Part shown: one piece after another, positions 53,041-62,842 of the stretch | Layout of the letters: each line of letters opens with the position of its first letter | Position numbering within the stretch: the stretch's first letter is position 1 | NCBI GenBank assembly: GCA_966210515.1 | Contig: CBIHLM010000006.1 | Location: forward strand, 27,874-91,873 | DNA from: Paradesertivirga sp966210515 | GTDB taxonomy: Bacteria > Bacteroidota > Bacteroidia > Sphingobacteriales > Sphingobacteriaceae | Length of the DNA: 64,000 nucleotides | Reading direction: 5' to 3' | Made by a program: the position numbers and the translations under genes | The notes under the pieces: model-generated | What the model saw: only the letters and a program-made list of their open reading frames with translations | Database searches by the model: none | What the model was told of the DNA's origin: nothing

Positions 53041-54999
53041 TTATGTTATTCGCTGAAGCTGAATATTGTCGTGATATGATACCACCAGCGGAACTTTCTC
53101 GACTGTAACAAAGCTTAAATCTAAACCAAAACCACGCTCTTCAGACAAACTCAGATGCTTTAAAAGGAAATAATAATCCATGATTAAACGCTCTTTAAAA
53201 GAGAGCTTGTTGGATTTCGACATGATTTTTTCGAGCACCACAAACCTAAAATCTCCTATTATCTGATGCTTATTTAAAGACTCATACCTGCTTGTGATAT
53301 CTACTTCACCTTTTTTAACAAGCTCTTCAACGACCATCCTGAAAAGGATATTTATCCTCTGTTCGATTCTGAATCCAAGCCTGAAATCTATTCTGATCAA
53401 TTTCCCCGGAACAAGGAAGTTCACTTTATATTCCAGCGTATGAGGTTCATCCGTAACGTCAACATGTACCAGCCAGTACACATCCGCCCTCTTTGGCTGC
53501 TTTTGTAATATGGAATAGATGATCTTGGATTCAATTTCGGAGCTAAAGTTAGCACTTGTTAAGTAAACTAACTGAGACGCGTATTTAGGAACTGTTGAAT
53601 CTTCGCTTAATTCTTTTAAGATGGGAAAGTAATCTTCAATTTCAACAAATTTAACATACCTGTTCTTGATTTTTCGGGCCGAGGACCAGCCAAACATAAC
53701 TGAAAAGAACAAAACAGAAAGCAACAGAGTTAACCAACCTCCATGTAAGAACTTCGAAAGATTTGAAACAAGAAATAATAGTTCAAGTAATCCATAAACC
53801 GAGGCGAAAAGCACTATTAAATAAGTTGGGAAGTGCTTCCGCTGAAGATATACACACATTAGAATTGTGGTCATCAAAAAGGTCAGGGTTATAGCTAAAC
53901 CGTAAGCACCCTCCATGTTAGCTGACTCTCTAAAAACCCCGATAACAACCAGACACCCGAGCCAAAGTAACCAATTTATAGAGGACACATATATTTGGCC
54001 CTTTTGATTTGAAGGGTAATTGATTTTGACTTTGGGCCACAAATTTAGTCGCACCGCTTCAGAAATAAGGGTGAACGATCCAGAAATCATCGCCTGTGAA
54101 GCGATAATAGCTGCTGCAGTGGCTATTGCGATTCCAAATATCAGAAACCATTCGGGCATCAGCTGGTAAAACGGATTCTCGCCCTGAAGAGTTGCCCCTT
54201 CGTGTTGCAACAACCAAACCCCTTGTCCGAAATAGTTTAACAGCAAACAGGTTTTGACGTAAATCCAGCTAACTCTGATATTTGAACGCCCACAATGCCC
54301 AAGGTCCGAATATAAAGCCTCCGCTCCCGTTGTACATAAGAAAACAGCTGCAATTATATAAAGAGCACCAAAATCATTATTGCTTATATCAATCGTACTG
54401 ACGATGATGTTATAGGCATAATATGGATTTATGGCTTTAAATATTTCGGGAAAATTCACCACATAAAACGATCCTAAAACGGCTAACATGGTAAACCAAA
54501 CAAACATTATTGGACCGAAAGCTTTACCAATAAACGAGGTACCGAACTGTTGAACAATAAACAAACCCGAAATGATCGCAATTACAATAGGTATTGTATG
54601 AAGGTCGGCATTGAAAATCCTTAACCCCTCAATAGCTGCCGAGACCGTAATTGGAGGAGTAATCATACCATCTGCAAGCAAAGACGCACCTCCGATCATG
54701 GCGGGTATAACTAACCATTTAGCGCGACGCTTAACCAGGGATAATAAAGAAAATATGCCACCTTCACCTTTATTATCTGCACGTAACGTGATTAAAACAT
54801 ACTTGATAGTAGTTTGAAGTGTTAAGGTCCAGAAAATACACGAGAGCCCACCAAAGATTAAATCCGTAGTAATAATTCTATCTCCGATGATTGCTTTGAA
54901 AACATATAAAGGTGAGGTACCAATGTCTCCGTAAATGATTCCCAAACTAACCAGCAGTCCTGCTGCCGACAGCTTATGAATGTCTTTATGATTTGCCAC
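53041..54999 (-). CDS. kup: Kup-family potassium transporter
   Basis: 652 residues from GTG 54999; no ATG is available before the first helix. Kup proteins import potassium with protons. The signature SLGIIYGDIGTSPLYVFKAI is in helix 1, followed by about 12 membrane helices, and from about residue 455 a soluble C-terminal domain. It is convergent with the amino acid permease (15 bp apart) and divergent from a T9SS substrate gene. Confidence 0.93.
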   Translation of the reverse strand: MANHKDIHKLSAAGLLVSLGIIYGDIGTSPLYVFKAIIGDRIITTDLIFGGLSCIFWTLTLQTTIKYVLITLRADNKGEGGIFSLLSLVKRRAKWLVIPAMIGGASLLADGMITPPITVSAAIEGLRIFNADLHTIPIVIAIISGLFIVQQFGTSFIGKAFGPIMFVWFTMLAVLGSFYVVNFPEIFKAINPYYAYNIIVSTIDISNNDFGALYIIAAVFLCTTGAEALYSDLGHCGRSNIRVSWIYVKTCLLLNYFGQGVWLLQHEGATLQGENPFYQLMPEWFLIFGIAIATAAAIIASQAMISGSFTLISEAVRLNLWPKVKINYPSNQKGQIYVSSINWLLWLGCLVVIGVFRESANMEGAYGLAITLTFLMTTILMCVYLQRKHFPTYLIVLFASVYGLLELLFLVSNLSKFLHGGWLTLLLSVLFFSVMFGWSSARKIKNRYVKFVEIEDYFPILKELSEDSTVPKYASQLVYLTSANFSSEIESKIIYSILQKQPKRADVYWLVHVDVTDEPHTLEYKVNFLVPGKLIRIDFRLGFRIEQRINILFRMVVEELVKKGEVDITSRYESLNKHQIIGDFRFVVLEKIMSKSNKLSFKERLIMDYYFLLKHLSLSEERGFGLDLSFVTVEKVPLVVSYHDNIQLQRIT

Positions 55000-55163
55000 T
55001 TATCAGTTTCTAAATTGCGCACAAATGTACAGTTTGACTAACAATAAACAAAGCTGATAATCAGAGTATATTTTACCTGTTTGAGGCATGTTTTTTGATT
55101 GTTAAAAATTGTTAAATAAAACAAATAATACCTTGTATTTAAACTTTATAGAAAATTTATCTT

Positions 55164-55171
55164 TAGATTTG
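55164..55171 (+). promoter_or_regulatory. -7 box for the small T9SS type A protein gene
   Basis: TAGATTTG matches TAnnTTTG exactly, 17 bp before the ATG at 55189, predicting a leader of about a dozen nucleotides. No good -33 element was found at the expected distance. Confidence 0.45.
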
Positions 55172-55188
55172 CTTATTATCTTTTTTGG

Positions 55189-55743
55189 ATGAAAAAATTT
55201 TACTCTTCTATAATTTTATTTAGCTTTTTATTAATGAGTGCCCACGCGGCTTTCGTTACTGAAAATGCTATTCTTATAAAAGAGGAACTCACACCAGACT
55301 CTTTAAAAAAGGGAAATTCGAAGACGATATCAAAAATCACTGACACCAGACCGGGAAGACCATCGGAAGTTAAAAGTGTAAAAATCAACATCACTCCTTT
55401 CAAACCTTCTTACGTAAAAACGATACCCGTTTCGACCAATTCTAACCAAACCAAAAATGTGGCAGGCGCTGTAGATTCAAAGGTTTTGAGCAATGTTAAA
55501 GTATATCCTAATCCTGTATCCGATCATTTGAATCTGTCATACTTTGTTAATAAGGATTCTAATGTTACCATCAAGATCATGGATATTCTGGGTAATGAAG
55601 TGGCTACTTTACTATCGCAACGCTTATCCGCCGGTGAACAAATAAACTCCTTCCCTATCGCATCTTCACTAAATAGCGGATATTATTTTATTCGGCTAAT
55701 AGTTGGTAATGAAACTATCATAAAGAGAATTTCTGTTCTCTAA
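55189..55743 (+). CDS. Small secreted protein with T9SS type A sorting domain
   Basis: 184 residues. Signal peptide (about 1-20, MKKFYSSIILFSFLLMSAHA), a 75-residue lysine/serine/threonine-rich segment without a recognisable fold, then a C-terminal sorting domain (about 100-184): VKVYPNPVSDHLNLSYF, VTIKIMDILGNEV, SGYYFIRLIVGNETIIKRISVL. These are the type A T9SS signals that target proteins across the outer membrane. There is almost no cargo beyond the sorting domain. Divergent from kup. Confidence 0.82.
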   Translation: MKKFYSSIILFSFLLMSAHAAFVTENAILIKEELTPDSLKKGNSKTISKITDTRPGRPSEVKSVKINITPFKPSYVKTIPVSTNSNQTKNVAGAVDSKVLSNVKVYPNPVSDHLNLSYFVNKDSNVTIKIMDILGNEVATLLSQRLSAGEQINSFPIASSLNSGYYFIRLIVGNETIIKRISVL

Positions 55744-55770
55744 TATCTCCACGGCATACACATTAATATA

Positions 55771-55778
55771 TATCTTCG
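55771..55778 (+). promoter_or_regulatory. Candidate -7 box TATCTTCG directly before the FAH-family gene
   Basis: TATCTTCG (one mismatch to TAnnTTTG) ends 4 bp before the ATG at 55783. As with engB, use of this box would give a transcript starting at the ATG itself. The shared TTCGCAGCAT arrangement recurs before the TauE/SafE gene. Confidence 0.4.
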
Positions 55779-55782
55779 CAGC

Positions 55783-56394
55783 ATGAAAATTATCGCTGTT
55801 GGGCGCAATTATGCTGAGCACGCCAAAGAGTTAAATAACGAAATTCCGGTTGAACCTGTTATTTTCATGAAACCCGACACCGCGGTTTTAAAAGATAACA
55901 AACCTTTTTACCTGCCCGACTTTTCGGAAGAAATCCATCATGAAGTAGAAATTATTCTAAAAGTTTCGAAAGAGGGTAAACATATTTCAGAAAAATTTGC
56001 TGGAAATTATTTCGAAGAAATTGGCCTGGGCGTTGATTTGACAGCACGTGATATCCAACAGAAGCATAAAGAAAAAGGATTGCCCTGGGAGTTAGCTAAA
56101 GCTTTTGATAATTCTGCCCCCATAAGCCGTTTTGTTAATAAAACCACATTCGAAGATCTATATAATCTGAATTTCCATCTCGACATCAACGGCAAAACCG
56201 TTCAGGCCGGCAACACAAAAGACCTTCTTTTTTCGTTTGAAAAGTTGATAGTGTTTATTTCCCGATATATTACCCTTAAAAAAGGGGATTTAATTTTTAC
56301 CGGAACTCCCCCCGGCGTAGGTAAAATAGCTATTGGAAATAAGTTAACAGGATATATAGAAAACGAAAAACTACTCAACTTTGAAATTAAATAA
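55783..56394 (+). CDS. Fumarylacetoacetate hydrolase-family protein
   Basis: 203 residues, the short form without an N-terminal domain. Members hydrolyse or decarboxylate beta-diketo acids (acylpyruvases, oxaloacetate decarboxylases). Motifs: AVGRNYAEHAKEL, PVIFMKPDTAV, the metal-binding glutamates in HHEVEIILKV, GVDLTARDIQQKHKEKGLPWELAKAFDNSAP and GDLIFTGTPPGVG. Specific substrate unknown; acylpyruvase activity is plausible. The M23 gene overlaps its 3' end by 14 bp. Confidence 0.9.
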   Translation: MKIIAVGRNYAEHAKELNNEIPVEPVIFMKPDTAVLKDNKPFYLPDFSEEIHHEVEIILKVSKEGKHISEKFAGNYFEEIGLGVDLTARDIQQKHKEKGLPWELAKAFDNSAPISRFVNKTTFEDLYNLNFHLDINGKTVQAGNTKDLLFSFEKLIVFISRYITLKKGDLIFTGTPPGVGKIAIGNKLTGYIENEKLLNFEIK

Positions 56395-58108
56395 CAAAAA
56401 ATTAATAACAGCTCTCCTCGGTTTAATATTCCATCTCCAATTATATTCTCAGGACACACTAAAAAGCACAAATTATCCAAACGAATTCAGACCTCCCTTA
56501 GATTTAGCGCCATCTCTGGCGGGTTCGTTTGGCGAAATAAGAAGCAATCATTTTCATTCGGGACTTGACTACAGGACCAATCAACGAGAAGGATATCCTG
56601 TTTATGCTGTGGCTGATGGATTTATATCCAGACTCCGGGTGCAGATCGGTGGATTTGGAAATGCAGTATACATTAGTCATCCGAACGGATATACCTCAGT
56701 GTATGCTCACCTACAGCGTTTCAATACGGCAATCGCACGAACGGTTAAGGATTTGCAATACAGACGACAGTCGTTTGATGTTGATTTTCCCCTTGCTTCG
56801 ATAGAGATCCCGGTAAAAAAAGGCGATATTATTGCATGGTCGGGAAATACGGGAGGATCCGCCGGTCCCCATCTGCATTTTGAGCTTCGTGACTCCAAAA
56901 CCGAAGAAACTATCAATCCGCAACTTTTTGGACTTAAAATATCCGACAACGTCAAACCGGTACTATCTGGGTTGTACATGTACCGGCTCAATAATTATCC
57001 TTTCTCAGAAAACACACCCAGCCAATACTTCCAGCTTACAGGCTCCAATGGAACATATGCATTAAATAAAAACCCGATACTAAACTTCAATAGCGAAGTT
57101 GGTTTTGGCATTGTTACCTATGATCAGCAGGTAAACGGCGGAAATAAAAACGGTGTCTATTCTATCGAACTACTTCTAGATGGCAAAACAATTTACACAT
57201 CAATTTTGGAACGTTTCTCTTTCGAGAACAGCAGAGCCATAAATTCGCACATTGACTTCCCTGCGCTAATTTCGCATGGCCGGACCATTCAAAAAAGTTT
57301 TGTAGAGCCGGGAAACCCTCTGAAGATCTATAAGGGCCTTGTAAACAATGGGATCGTAAGTTTATCAGACGATGCCATCCACCAATTACAATACGTTGTA
57401 AAGGATGTAAGAGGCAATACCAGTACACTAACCTTCCGCATTAAAAAAAACCATCAGTCTGTAATTCCTCATAAAGAAACCGGGGGCATAAAATTGGTGA
57501 AGTACTCGGACTCTACAAACTACGAAAGCAACAGGATGAAATTGGCTATCCCGAAAGGGGTACTATATAGTGATATAAACTTAAAACATTCTGTATCTGC
57601 CGGAATACCAACCGGTGCTTATTCTGGTATTCACAATGTGCATACCCGCTTAATACCAGTACATAAAAACTATCACCTGTGGATCAAGCCAGATATAGCA
57701 CTTCCGGAAGCGCTCCAGGAAAAAGCCGTTGTTGTTGATACCCGAGGCCTGTACCATGGCGGAAGTTATGAAAATGGTTTCATTAGGGCGAGTCCGCGAA
57801 CGTTTGGAAGTTTTTACATAAAGCTTGACACCACCGCCCCTGTTATACGCCCGGTAAATATTACGGATGGCAAATCGATGACGGGCATCAGTAAAATAGT
57901 TCTTAAACTTTCGGATAATCTGTCAGGAATCCGCTCATTTAAAGGTACTATTGACGGACAATGGGTGCTTTTTGAGTACGATTCAAAAACGGCTACTTTA
58001 TGGCATACCTTTGAAGACAGTCTGAGTCCGGGTAAGCATTTATTGCAATTTATTGCAACGGATATGAAAATGAACACAAGCACATATAACGCAACTTTTT
58101 ATAAATAA
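56381..58108 (+). CDS. Secreted M23-family (LytM) peptidase domain protein
   Basis: 575 residues from TTG 56381, overlapping the upstream gene by 14 bp. Signal peptide (about 1-23, ending LQLYSQ). The LytM domain at about 40-190 has the zinc ligands in SNHFHSGLDYR (His, Asp) and HLHFELRD (the His-x-His motif at about 166-168), plus VYAHLQ. About 350 C-terminal residues form a strand-rich part with possible Ig-like folds. Probably trims or binds cell-wall peptidoglycan. Bcp follows after 3 bp, suggesting one transcript with the FAH-family gene. Confidence 0.88.
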   Translation: MKLNNKKLITALLGLIFHLQLYSQDTLKSTNYPNEFRPPLDLAPSLAGSFGEIRSNHFHSGLDYRTNQREGYPVYAVADGFISRLRVQIGGFGNAVYISHPNGYTSVYAHLQRFNTAIARTVKDLQYRRQSFDVDFPLASIEIPVKKGDIIAWSGNTGGSAGPHLHFELRDSKTEETINPQLFGLKISDNVKPVLSGLYMYRLNNYPFSENTPSQYFQLTGSNGTYALNKNPILNFNSEVGFGIVTYDQQVNGGNKNGVYSIELLLDGKTIYTSILERFSFENSRAINSHIDFPALISHGRTIQKSFVEPGNPLKIYKGLVNNGIVSLSDDAIHQLQYVVKDVRGNTSTLTFRIKKNHQSVIPHKETGGIKLVKYSDSTNYESNRMKLAIPKGVLYSDINLKHSVSAGIPTGAYSGIHNVHTRLIPVHKNYHLWIKPDIALPEALQEKAVVVDTRGLYHGGSYENGFIRASPRTFGSFYIKLDTTAPVIRPVNITDGKSMTGISKIVLKLSDNLSGIRSFKGTIDGQWVLFEYDSKTATLWHTFEDSLSPGKHLLQFIATDMKMNTSTYNATFYK

Positions 58109-58111
58109 ACT

Positions 58112-58576
58112 ATGGCTGAATTAAAGGAAGGCGATATTGCGCCAAAATTTACCGCGAAAAATCAGAATGGAGATACCATTTCTTTAAGTGACTTTGCTGG
58201 CAAGGATGTAATTTTATATTTCTATCCAAAAGATGATACTCCGGGATGTACAGCAGAGGCTTGTGACTTTCGTGATAATTATCAATCGCTTCAAAAGCAA
58301 GGTTTTAATGTGATCGGAGTGAGTACAGATGATGAGGCTTCACACAAAAAATTCGTGAATAAATACCAGCTTCCTTTTACCTTAATCTCTGATACTGACA
58401 AAAGTATTGTAGAAGCTTACGGGGTGTGGGTTGAAAAAAACATGTACGGAAAAAAGTATATGGGAACCGCCAGAAAGACCTTTTTAATTGATAAAGAAGG
58501 GAAAATCAACAAGATAATTGACAAAGTGGATACCAAAGAATCTTCCAAACAGGTTTTGGATCTATTAAATAATTAA
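58112..58576 (+). CDS. bcp: Thioredoxin-dependent thiol peroxidase (Bcp/PrxQ)
   Basis: 154 residues. Reduces peroxides with electrons from thioredoxin. The peroxidatic cysteine is Cys46 in DDTPGCTAEAC and the resolving cysteine is Cys51, the PrxQ spacing. GVSTDDEASHKKF and ARKTFLIDKEGKI are conserved. Last gene of the plus-strand row; a strong hairpin follows. Confidence 0.95.
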   Translation: MAELKEGDIAPKFTAKNQNGDTISLSDFAGKDVILYFYPKDDTPGCTAEACDFRDNYQSLQKQGFNVIGVSTDDEASHKKFVNKYQLPFTLISDTDKSIVEAYGVWVEKNMYGKKYMGTARKTFLIDKEGKINKIIDKVDTKESSKQVLDLLNN

Positions 58577-58580
58577 GCTA

Positions 58581-58611
58581 AATAAGCAATTGAGTAAATC
58601 AATTGCTTATT
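58581..58611. terminator. Bidirectional hairpin terminator between bcp and the OmpA gene
   Basis: AATAAGCAATTGA (58581-58593) pairs perfectly with TCAATTGCTTATT (58599-58611), 13 bp with a 5-nt loop, then TTCTTTTTT on the plus strand. One arm is the 3' end of the minus-strand OmpA gene including its stop codon. Confidence 0.88.
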
Positions 58612-60593
58612 TTCTTTTTTGATGGAGTGACCGAAGCTGTAATACTGGCAACAGGATTTATTTTTACCACTTTAAACTCCGTCCGTCTGTTCAACTGATG
58701 ATCTTTTAAAGGACATTTAACTCCGTCTCTGCACCGGTTCAGCAGTTCTGTTTCACCCAAACCTACTGCTGAAAGTCTGGACGATCCGACGCCTTTTTCC
58801 ACAAGGTAATTCACGGCGGACTGCGCTCTTTTCTGTGACAACCATTTATTATAAACAGCTTTTCCCCTGGAATCAGTATGAGAACGCAGTTCAATGCTAA
58901 TATTTGGCATATTTAAGACAAAAGAAGCTACTTTATTTAATTCAATAGCCGCGTCAGGCCGAATATTCCATTTATCGAAATTATAATAAATGTTTTGTAG
59001 CTTAACCATATAGGTGTCGTCCTTTGACCGTTCAAGTTCAAACTTCACATTAAAAATAGTCGACTCGGTTAAGGCAACGGTTGAAATATTGCCTTCCTGC
59101 TTTGAGTAATACTGGTCTTGATTGCCGGTAATAATGTATTCCATTTCCGGTGATAAATTAAAAAGAAATTTACCCTGCATATCCGAAACCGTGCGCAACT
59201 GCTGATTTGTTTTTTTATTGAAAAGAATAACTTCTACGTTGCTTAAACTTGCACCGGTCGATTTATCAATAACTTCACCTTCCACAGCAAAAAGCAATGG
59301 TTTTTCCTGAGGAGAATCTATCTTGAATGCATAAATATCATCTAAGCCCATCCCTCCTTTCCGGTTTGAGGATAAATAGCCGTTTAGGTCATCGGTGAAA
59401 ATTATTCCAAAATCATCGTAAGAAGAATTAATCGGCGCTTTCAGGTTCTCTACCATCCCAAATTTATCATAAGAGCCTTTGGCGGTAAAAATATCCAGTC
59501 CGCCCATTCCTACATGCCCTTTAGAAGAAAAATAAAAAGTTCCATCCTTGCGAACGACAGGAAAAACATCAGGTTCAGGGCCGTTAATATTCGGCCCGCA
59601 GTTTACCGGAGTACCCCATGACCCATCCGCTTGTTTTTGTGATGCATAGATATCCATCCCCCCAAATCCGCCCGGCATATCCGAAGCAAAATATAATATA
59701 TCGCCATTTGGAGATAAAGCCGGATGCTGAATGGAATATTTATCATTACTTAAAAGAATCGGCTTAGGATCTGACCAATTAAGGCCCATCTTGTAAGCAA
59801 CATATATCTTCTTTTTAAGAAAAGTAAGGTTCTCCTTATTTTTACGTTTTTTCGATTCTGTAACAGTAAAATATACTGTATCCGCATTATCGGTAAAAAC
59901 AGCCAGACCTGTGTGAAACTCCTGATTTAATTCGGGCATTACCGCTACCGTGAAACCGTCATTAAATTTAGTAGCCTGATATAATTTAAGGTATGGATTT
60001 CCAGTCCAGCCATAAACAACTTCCTTTTTTTTATTTTCTGTGCTTTTTACAAACCATCTATCGGAGGTAAAAACCAAATCATCCTTATAAAACACAGGAG
60101 AAAAATCAGAATTCTCGCTGTTTAAAGTTGCGACATTTTCAATACGAACAGAGGGATCAGGGTTTTCTGCCCACATTCTTGCCACATCAGCTGAATTGGC
60201 AAGACTTGTGGCCTCGTCCAATTTTTCTGGCAACTTCTCTCCATAGAGCATGTAATTCTTCTTCGCCTCCTCGAACTTTCCATTCAGCTTCAGCGCATCA
60301 GCGTAGTATTTATAATTTATCACATCAGCATCAGGGAAAGCGAGCACTGTGGCGTAGGCCTTTTCTGAACCCTCAGAATCATTAATAAAACGATAGCAAT
60401 CTGCAAGCTTTTGAGCTATCTCCAAGCTTGGTTCTTTTTGCATTATCTTTTCGTAAATATTCAGAGCGAGTTTAAAATCATATGTTGCAAAATATTTATT
60501 GGCCCGGGAGATATTATCTGAGAAGATATTCCCCGGAGAAAAATAAACTATTAAACAAACTAAAAACGCAAGAGATATCTTTCTATATTTCAT
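58599..60593 (-). CDS. PorE-like OmpA-family protein (TPR, beta-propeller, CRD, OmpA)
   Basis: 664 residues. Signal peptide (about 1-25), TPR helices (about 28-115), a WD40-like PD40 beta-propeller (about 150-425, repeats such as SIQHPALSPNGDILYFASDM and DVFPVVRKDGTFYFSSKG), a carboxypeptidase regulatory domain (about 432-520), and a peptidoglycan-binding OmpA domain (about 540-650, SIELRSHTDSRGKAVYNKWLSQKRAQSAVNYL). This order matches PorE of the T9SS. No lipobox cysteine is evident. Last gene of the porP operon; it probably anchors the secretion unit to the cell wall. Confidence 0.88.
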   Translation of the reverse strand: MKYRKISLAFLVCLIVYFSPGNIFSDNISRANKYFATYDFKLALNIYEKIMQKEPSLEIAQKLADCYRFINDSEGSEKAYATVLAFPDADVINYKYYADALKLNGKFEEAKKNYMLYGEKLPEKLDEATSLANSADVARMWAENPDPSVRIENVATLNSENSDFSPVFYKDDLVFTSDRWFVKSTENKKKEVVYGWTGNPYLKLYQATKFNDGFTVAVMPELNQEFHTGLAVFTDNADTVYFTVTESKKRKNKENLTFLKKKIYVAYKMGLNWSDPKPILLSNDKYSIQHPALSPNGDILYFASDMPGGFGGMDIYASQKQADGSWGTPVNCGPNINGPEPDVFPVVRKDGTFYFSSKGHVGMGGLDIFTAKGSYDKFGMVENLKAPINSSYDDFGIIFTDDLNGYLSSNRKGGMGLDDIYAFKIDSPQEKPLLFAVEGEVIDKSTGASLSNVEVILFNKKTNQQLRTVSDMQGKFLFNLSPEMEYIITGNQDQYYSKQEGNISTVALTESTIFNVKFELERSKDDTYMVKLQNIYYNFDKWNIRPDAAIELNKVASFVLNMPNISIELRSHTDSRGKAVYNKWLSQKRAQSAVNYLVEKGVGSSRLSAVGLGETELLNRCRDGVKCPLKDHQLNRRTEFKVVKINPVASITASVTPSKKKISN

Positions 60594-60607
60594 TTGAATG
60601 CTTATAA

Positions 60608-61579
60608 TTAAAAGTAACGCGGGCTAAGCGCCACAGTTTTTTTGTTCGCATTTAAGATAAAGCCCAAGGATATCTCATGTGTTCCGTTTGAATGATCTAC
60701 TAGTTCAGATAACGAATAATCATAAGAATATCCTACCCTCATATTTTTTAACACAAATGCTTCAACCAAGCCTACCACAGAATTTTGATTAAAAGTACTA
60801 TTATCCCAACCTGTTTTTTTCCATAAATTAATACCTGTTCGGTACGAACCTCCTATCCAAACCGATTCTTTTATCAATACAAACGAGTTAAAATCCAGAT
60901 TAGTAGGCCCTTTTGTATCTTCCCTAATCAAAAAAGAAGGCTTTAACTTAAAATTGGAGTTTAAATTAAATAATCCTCCTGCTGTTAAAAAATAATGCCG
61001 GCCCTGTCTTGCAATTGTGTTTTTACCGACCTGCTGATAATCAATAGACTTAGAAATTAGATCGGTAGCAGAAAGACCCGCATAAAACCTCGAGGTGCTG
61101 TAATGAACACCAAATCGTGCGTCAGGAACAAAATATGTTTGTTTATCACCAAAATTAGGATCACTTTCATCCTGGATTTGAGCATCGCCAGAATTCAAAG
61201 AAAACTGGCCTACCCCAATAGATACTCCCAAAGCTAATCGTGCGTCCGCCCCCACTGGAATTCGGTAGGCATAATTCGCATGCGCAGATGTTTGCCTTTG
61301 CAAACCAGCTTTATCGCTTACCACCGAAAGGCCCAGGCCCACCTTTTTATCGGTACCAAAAGCTCCATCAGCTACTACCGACTGAGTTTTCGGAGCCCCT
61401 GCAAATCCGGACCACTGATCACGATGAAGCAAGCTTATATTTGTCGCTTCTTTGTATCCGGCGTAAGCCGGATTAATAACCAGTGTATTAAACATGTACT
61501 GGCTGTATTGAGGATCCTGCTGCGACAGAGCAGGTTTTACAAGCATTAACAGAAAACTGAGCGTTAAATAATGTTTCAT
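60608..61579 (-). CDS. sprF: PorP/SprF-family type IX secretion membrane protein
   Basis: 323 residues with a signal peptide (about 1-19, ending PALSQ). The family start QDPQYSQYMFNTLVINPAYAGYKEATNISLLHRDQWSGFAGAP is diagnostic. Strand-rich barrel to the C-terminus. PorP/SprF proteins are T9SS outer-membrane components that often act with one specific type B substrate encoded next to them. Here such a substrate is the gene directly upstream (1 bp gap). Confidence 0.93.
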   Translation of the reverse strand: MKHYLTLSFLLMLVKPALSQQDPQYSQYMFNTLVINPAYAGYKEATNISLLHRDQWSGFAGAPKTQSVVADGAFGTDKKVGLGLSVVSDKAGLQRQTSAHANYAYRIPVGADARLALGVSIGVGQFSLNSGDAQIQDESDPNFGDKQTYFVPDARFGVHYSTSRFYAGLSATDLISKSIDYQQVGKNTIARQGRHYFLTAGGLFNLNSNFKLKPSFLIREDTKGPTNLDFNSFVLIKESVWIGGSYRTGINLWKKTGWDNSTFNQNSVVGLVEAFVLKNMRVGYSYDYSLSELVDHSNGTHEISLGFILNANKKTVALSPRYF

Positions 61580-61580
61580 A

Positions 61581-62840
61581 TCAATTCTTATTGATCATTG
61601 TTATAAATCCCTTAAACACGCGCGGTTGATTTTCGATTGTAGCAGTTAATATGTAATAATAAGTACCCGATTGCAAATTTCCGCCGTCCCATGCTTTATC
61701 GTTGGTATAACCTTTAACATTCAAAACTTCATCTCCCCATCGATTAAAAATACTTAGCTTATTCTCGGGATACAATTCTATATTATTTATAGTCCAGGTA
61801 TCGTTTTTATTATCTCCGTCAGGAGAGAAGGCATTATAAAAAGTGAAAGGATTTGTAACATCTATGTCTGAGCTGAACGTTACTGGTAAATTTTGAAAGG
61901 GCAATAGAAAGCTATAGCTAATACTTCTATTCAACCTGCCACTATTTAAATCATCTCCGAATGTCCCAGTAGAAATGGCTGAAGGAGTTGCTTTCTCCCA
62001 TTGTAAAAAACTGCTCCAGTTAACAAGTTGCGAATATGTCTGGTCAACAGTTAAATTTTGATAAAAAGTAACATCAACGTTCGAAGTACCTGTTTTCTGA
62101 CTCATCATATAATAATACTTATTAGAAACGGTCCTGATGTCAACACTTTTCTTTGTTTTGTCAAAGCCATCATTTGTCGGATCATAATTAAGCAGAGATG
62201 CAGAGAATGTATTATTATTTGAATCTTCCGGTTTAAAATGTACAGGACGATACAATATGTTTATGCTTGCCAACGCGGGATTAGGAACTGAACTTCCCAA
62301 TGGAAACAGGTAATTACTGTTTGTATTTGTATTTCTGACAAGGTTACCTTTTAAATCTGTGCTGATAAATCCGGTTCCGGGAGTGCTTATATCGTCAGAT
62401 CGAATTATTGCATTGGGGTTTGTATTAAGGACATGGAGGGTAAATTCGTTGACATGAAGCTGTTTATTACCAAGGGATAGTACTCCTGCAATATCACTAT
62501 TAACTTTGAGTATTTTATCGCCGCTGCCAGAAAGTGCCAGATCAGGAAAAACCGTCTTATTAAGTCCGTTAATTTCCTGGGTTCCGCCTGAAAGTGCGAC
62601 TACCCCAGTAGATGAATTATCGAAAACGAAAGAAGATAAATCATTATTTGTGAAATGACCTGTCATTTCTAACTTTCCATCATTAAAAACAGTTCCTTTA
62701 GTATTAATAAATGCATCCGAAACATATACAAGACTATTAGCAGTTAGCGTAATGATTTGATCTGAGTTTACTAGCTGTGCATTACTGCTTAAGTAGAGCA
62801 GGCAGAAAGCACTAAGCAATATCTTAGTTCTTTTCATCAT
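61581..62840 (-). CDS. T9SS type B substrate (gliding motility-associated C-terminal domain)
   Basis: 419 residues (start ATG 62840 or adjacent 62837). Signal peptide (about 1-21). The middle is a strand-rich region without a named domain (QINGLNK..., LALSGSGDKILKVNSDIAGVLSLGNKQLHV). The C-terminal CHU_C/type B sorting domain (about 335-419) is clear: NAFSPDGDNKNDTWTINNIE, KLSIFNRWGDEVLNVKGY, WDGGNLQSGTYYYILTA and VFKGFITMI. The neighbouring PorP/SprF gene is the likely partner. Confidence 0.92.
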   Translation of the reverse strand: MMKRTKILLSAFCLLYLSSNAQLVNSDQIITLTANSLVYVSDAFINTKGTVFNDGKLEMTGHFTNNDLSSFVFDNSSTGVVALSGGTQEINGLNKTVFPDLALSGSGDKILKVNSDIAGVLSLGNKQLHVNEFTLHVLNTNPNAIIRSDDISTPGTGFISTDLKGNLVRNTNTNSNYLFPLGSSVPNPALASINILYRPVHFKPEDSNNNTFSASLLNYDPTNDGFDKTKKSVDIRTVSNKYYYMMSQKTGTSNVDVTFYQNLTVDQTYSQLVNWSSFLQWEKATPSAISTGTFGDDLNSGRLNRSISYSFLLPFQNLPVTFSSDIDVTNPFTFYNAFSPDGDNKNDTWTINNIELYPENKLSIFNRWGDEVLNVKGYTNDKAWDGGNLQSGTYYYILTATIENQPRVFKGFITMINKN

Positions 62841-62842
62841 AA

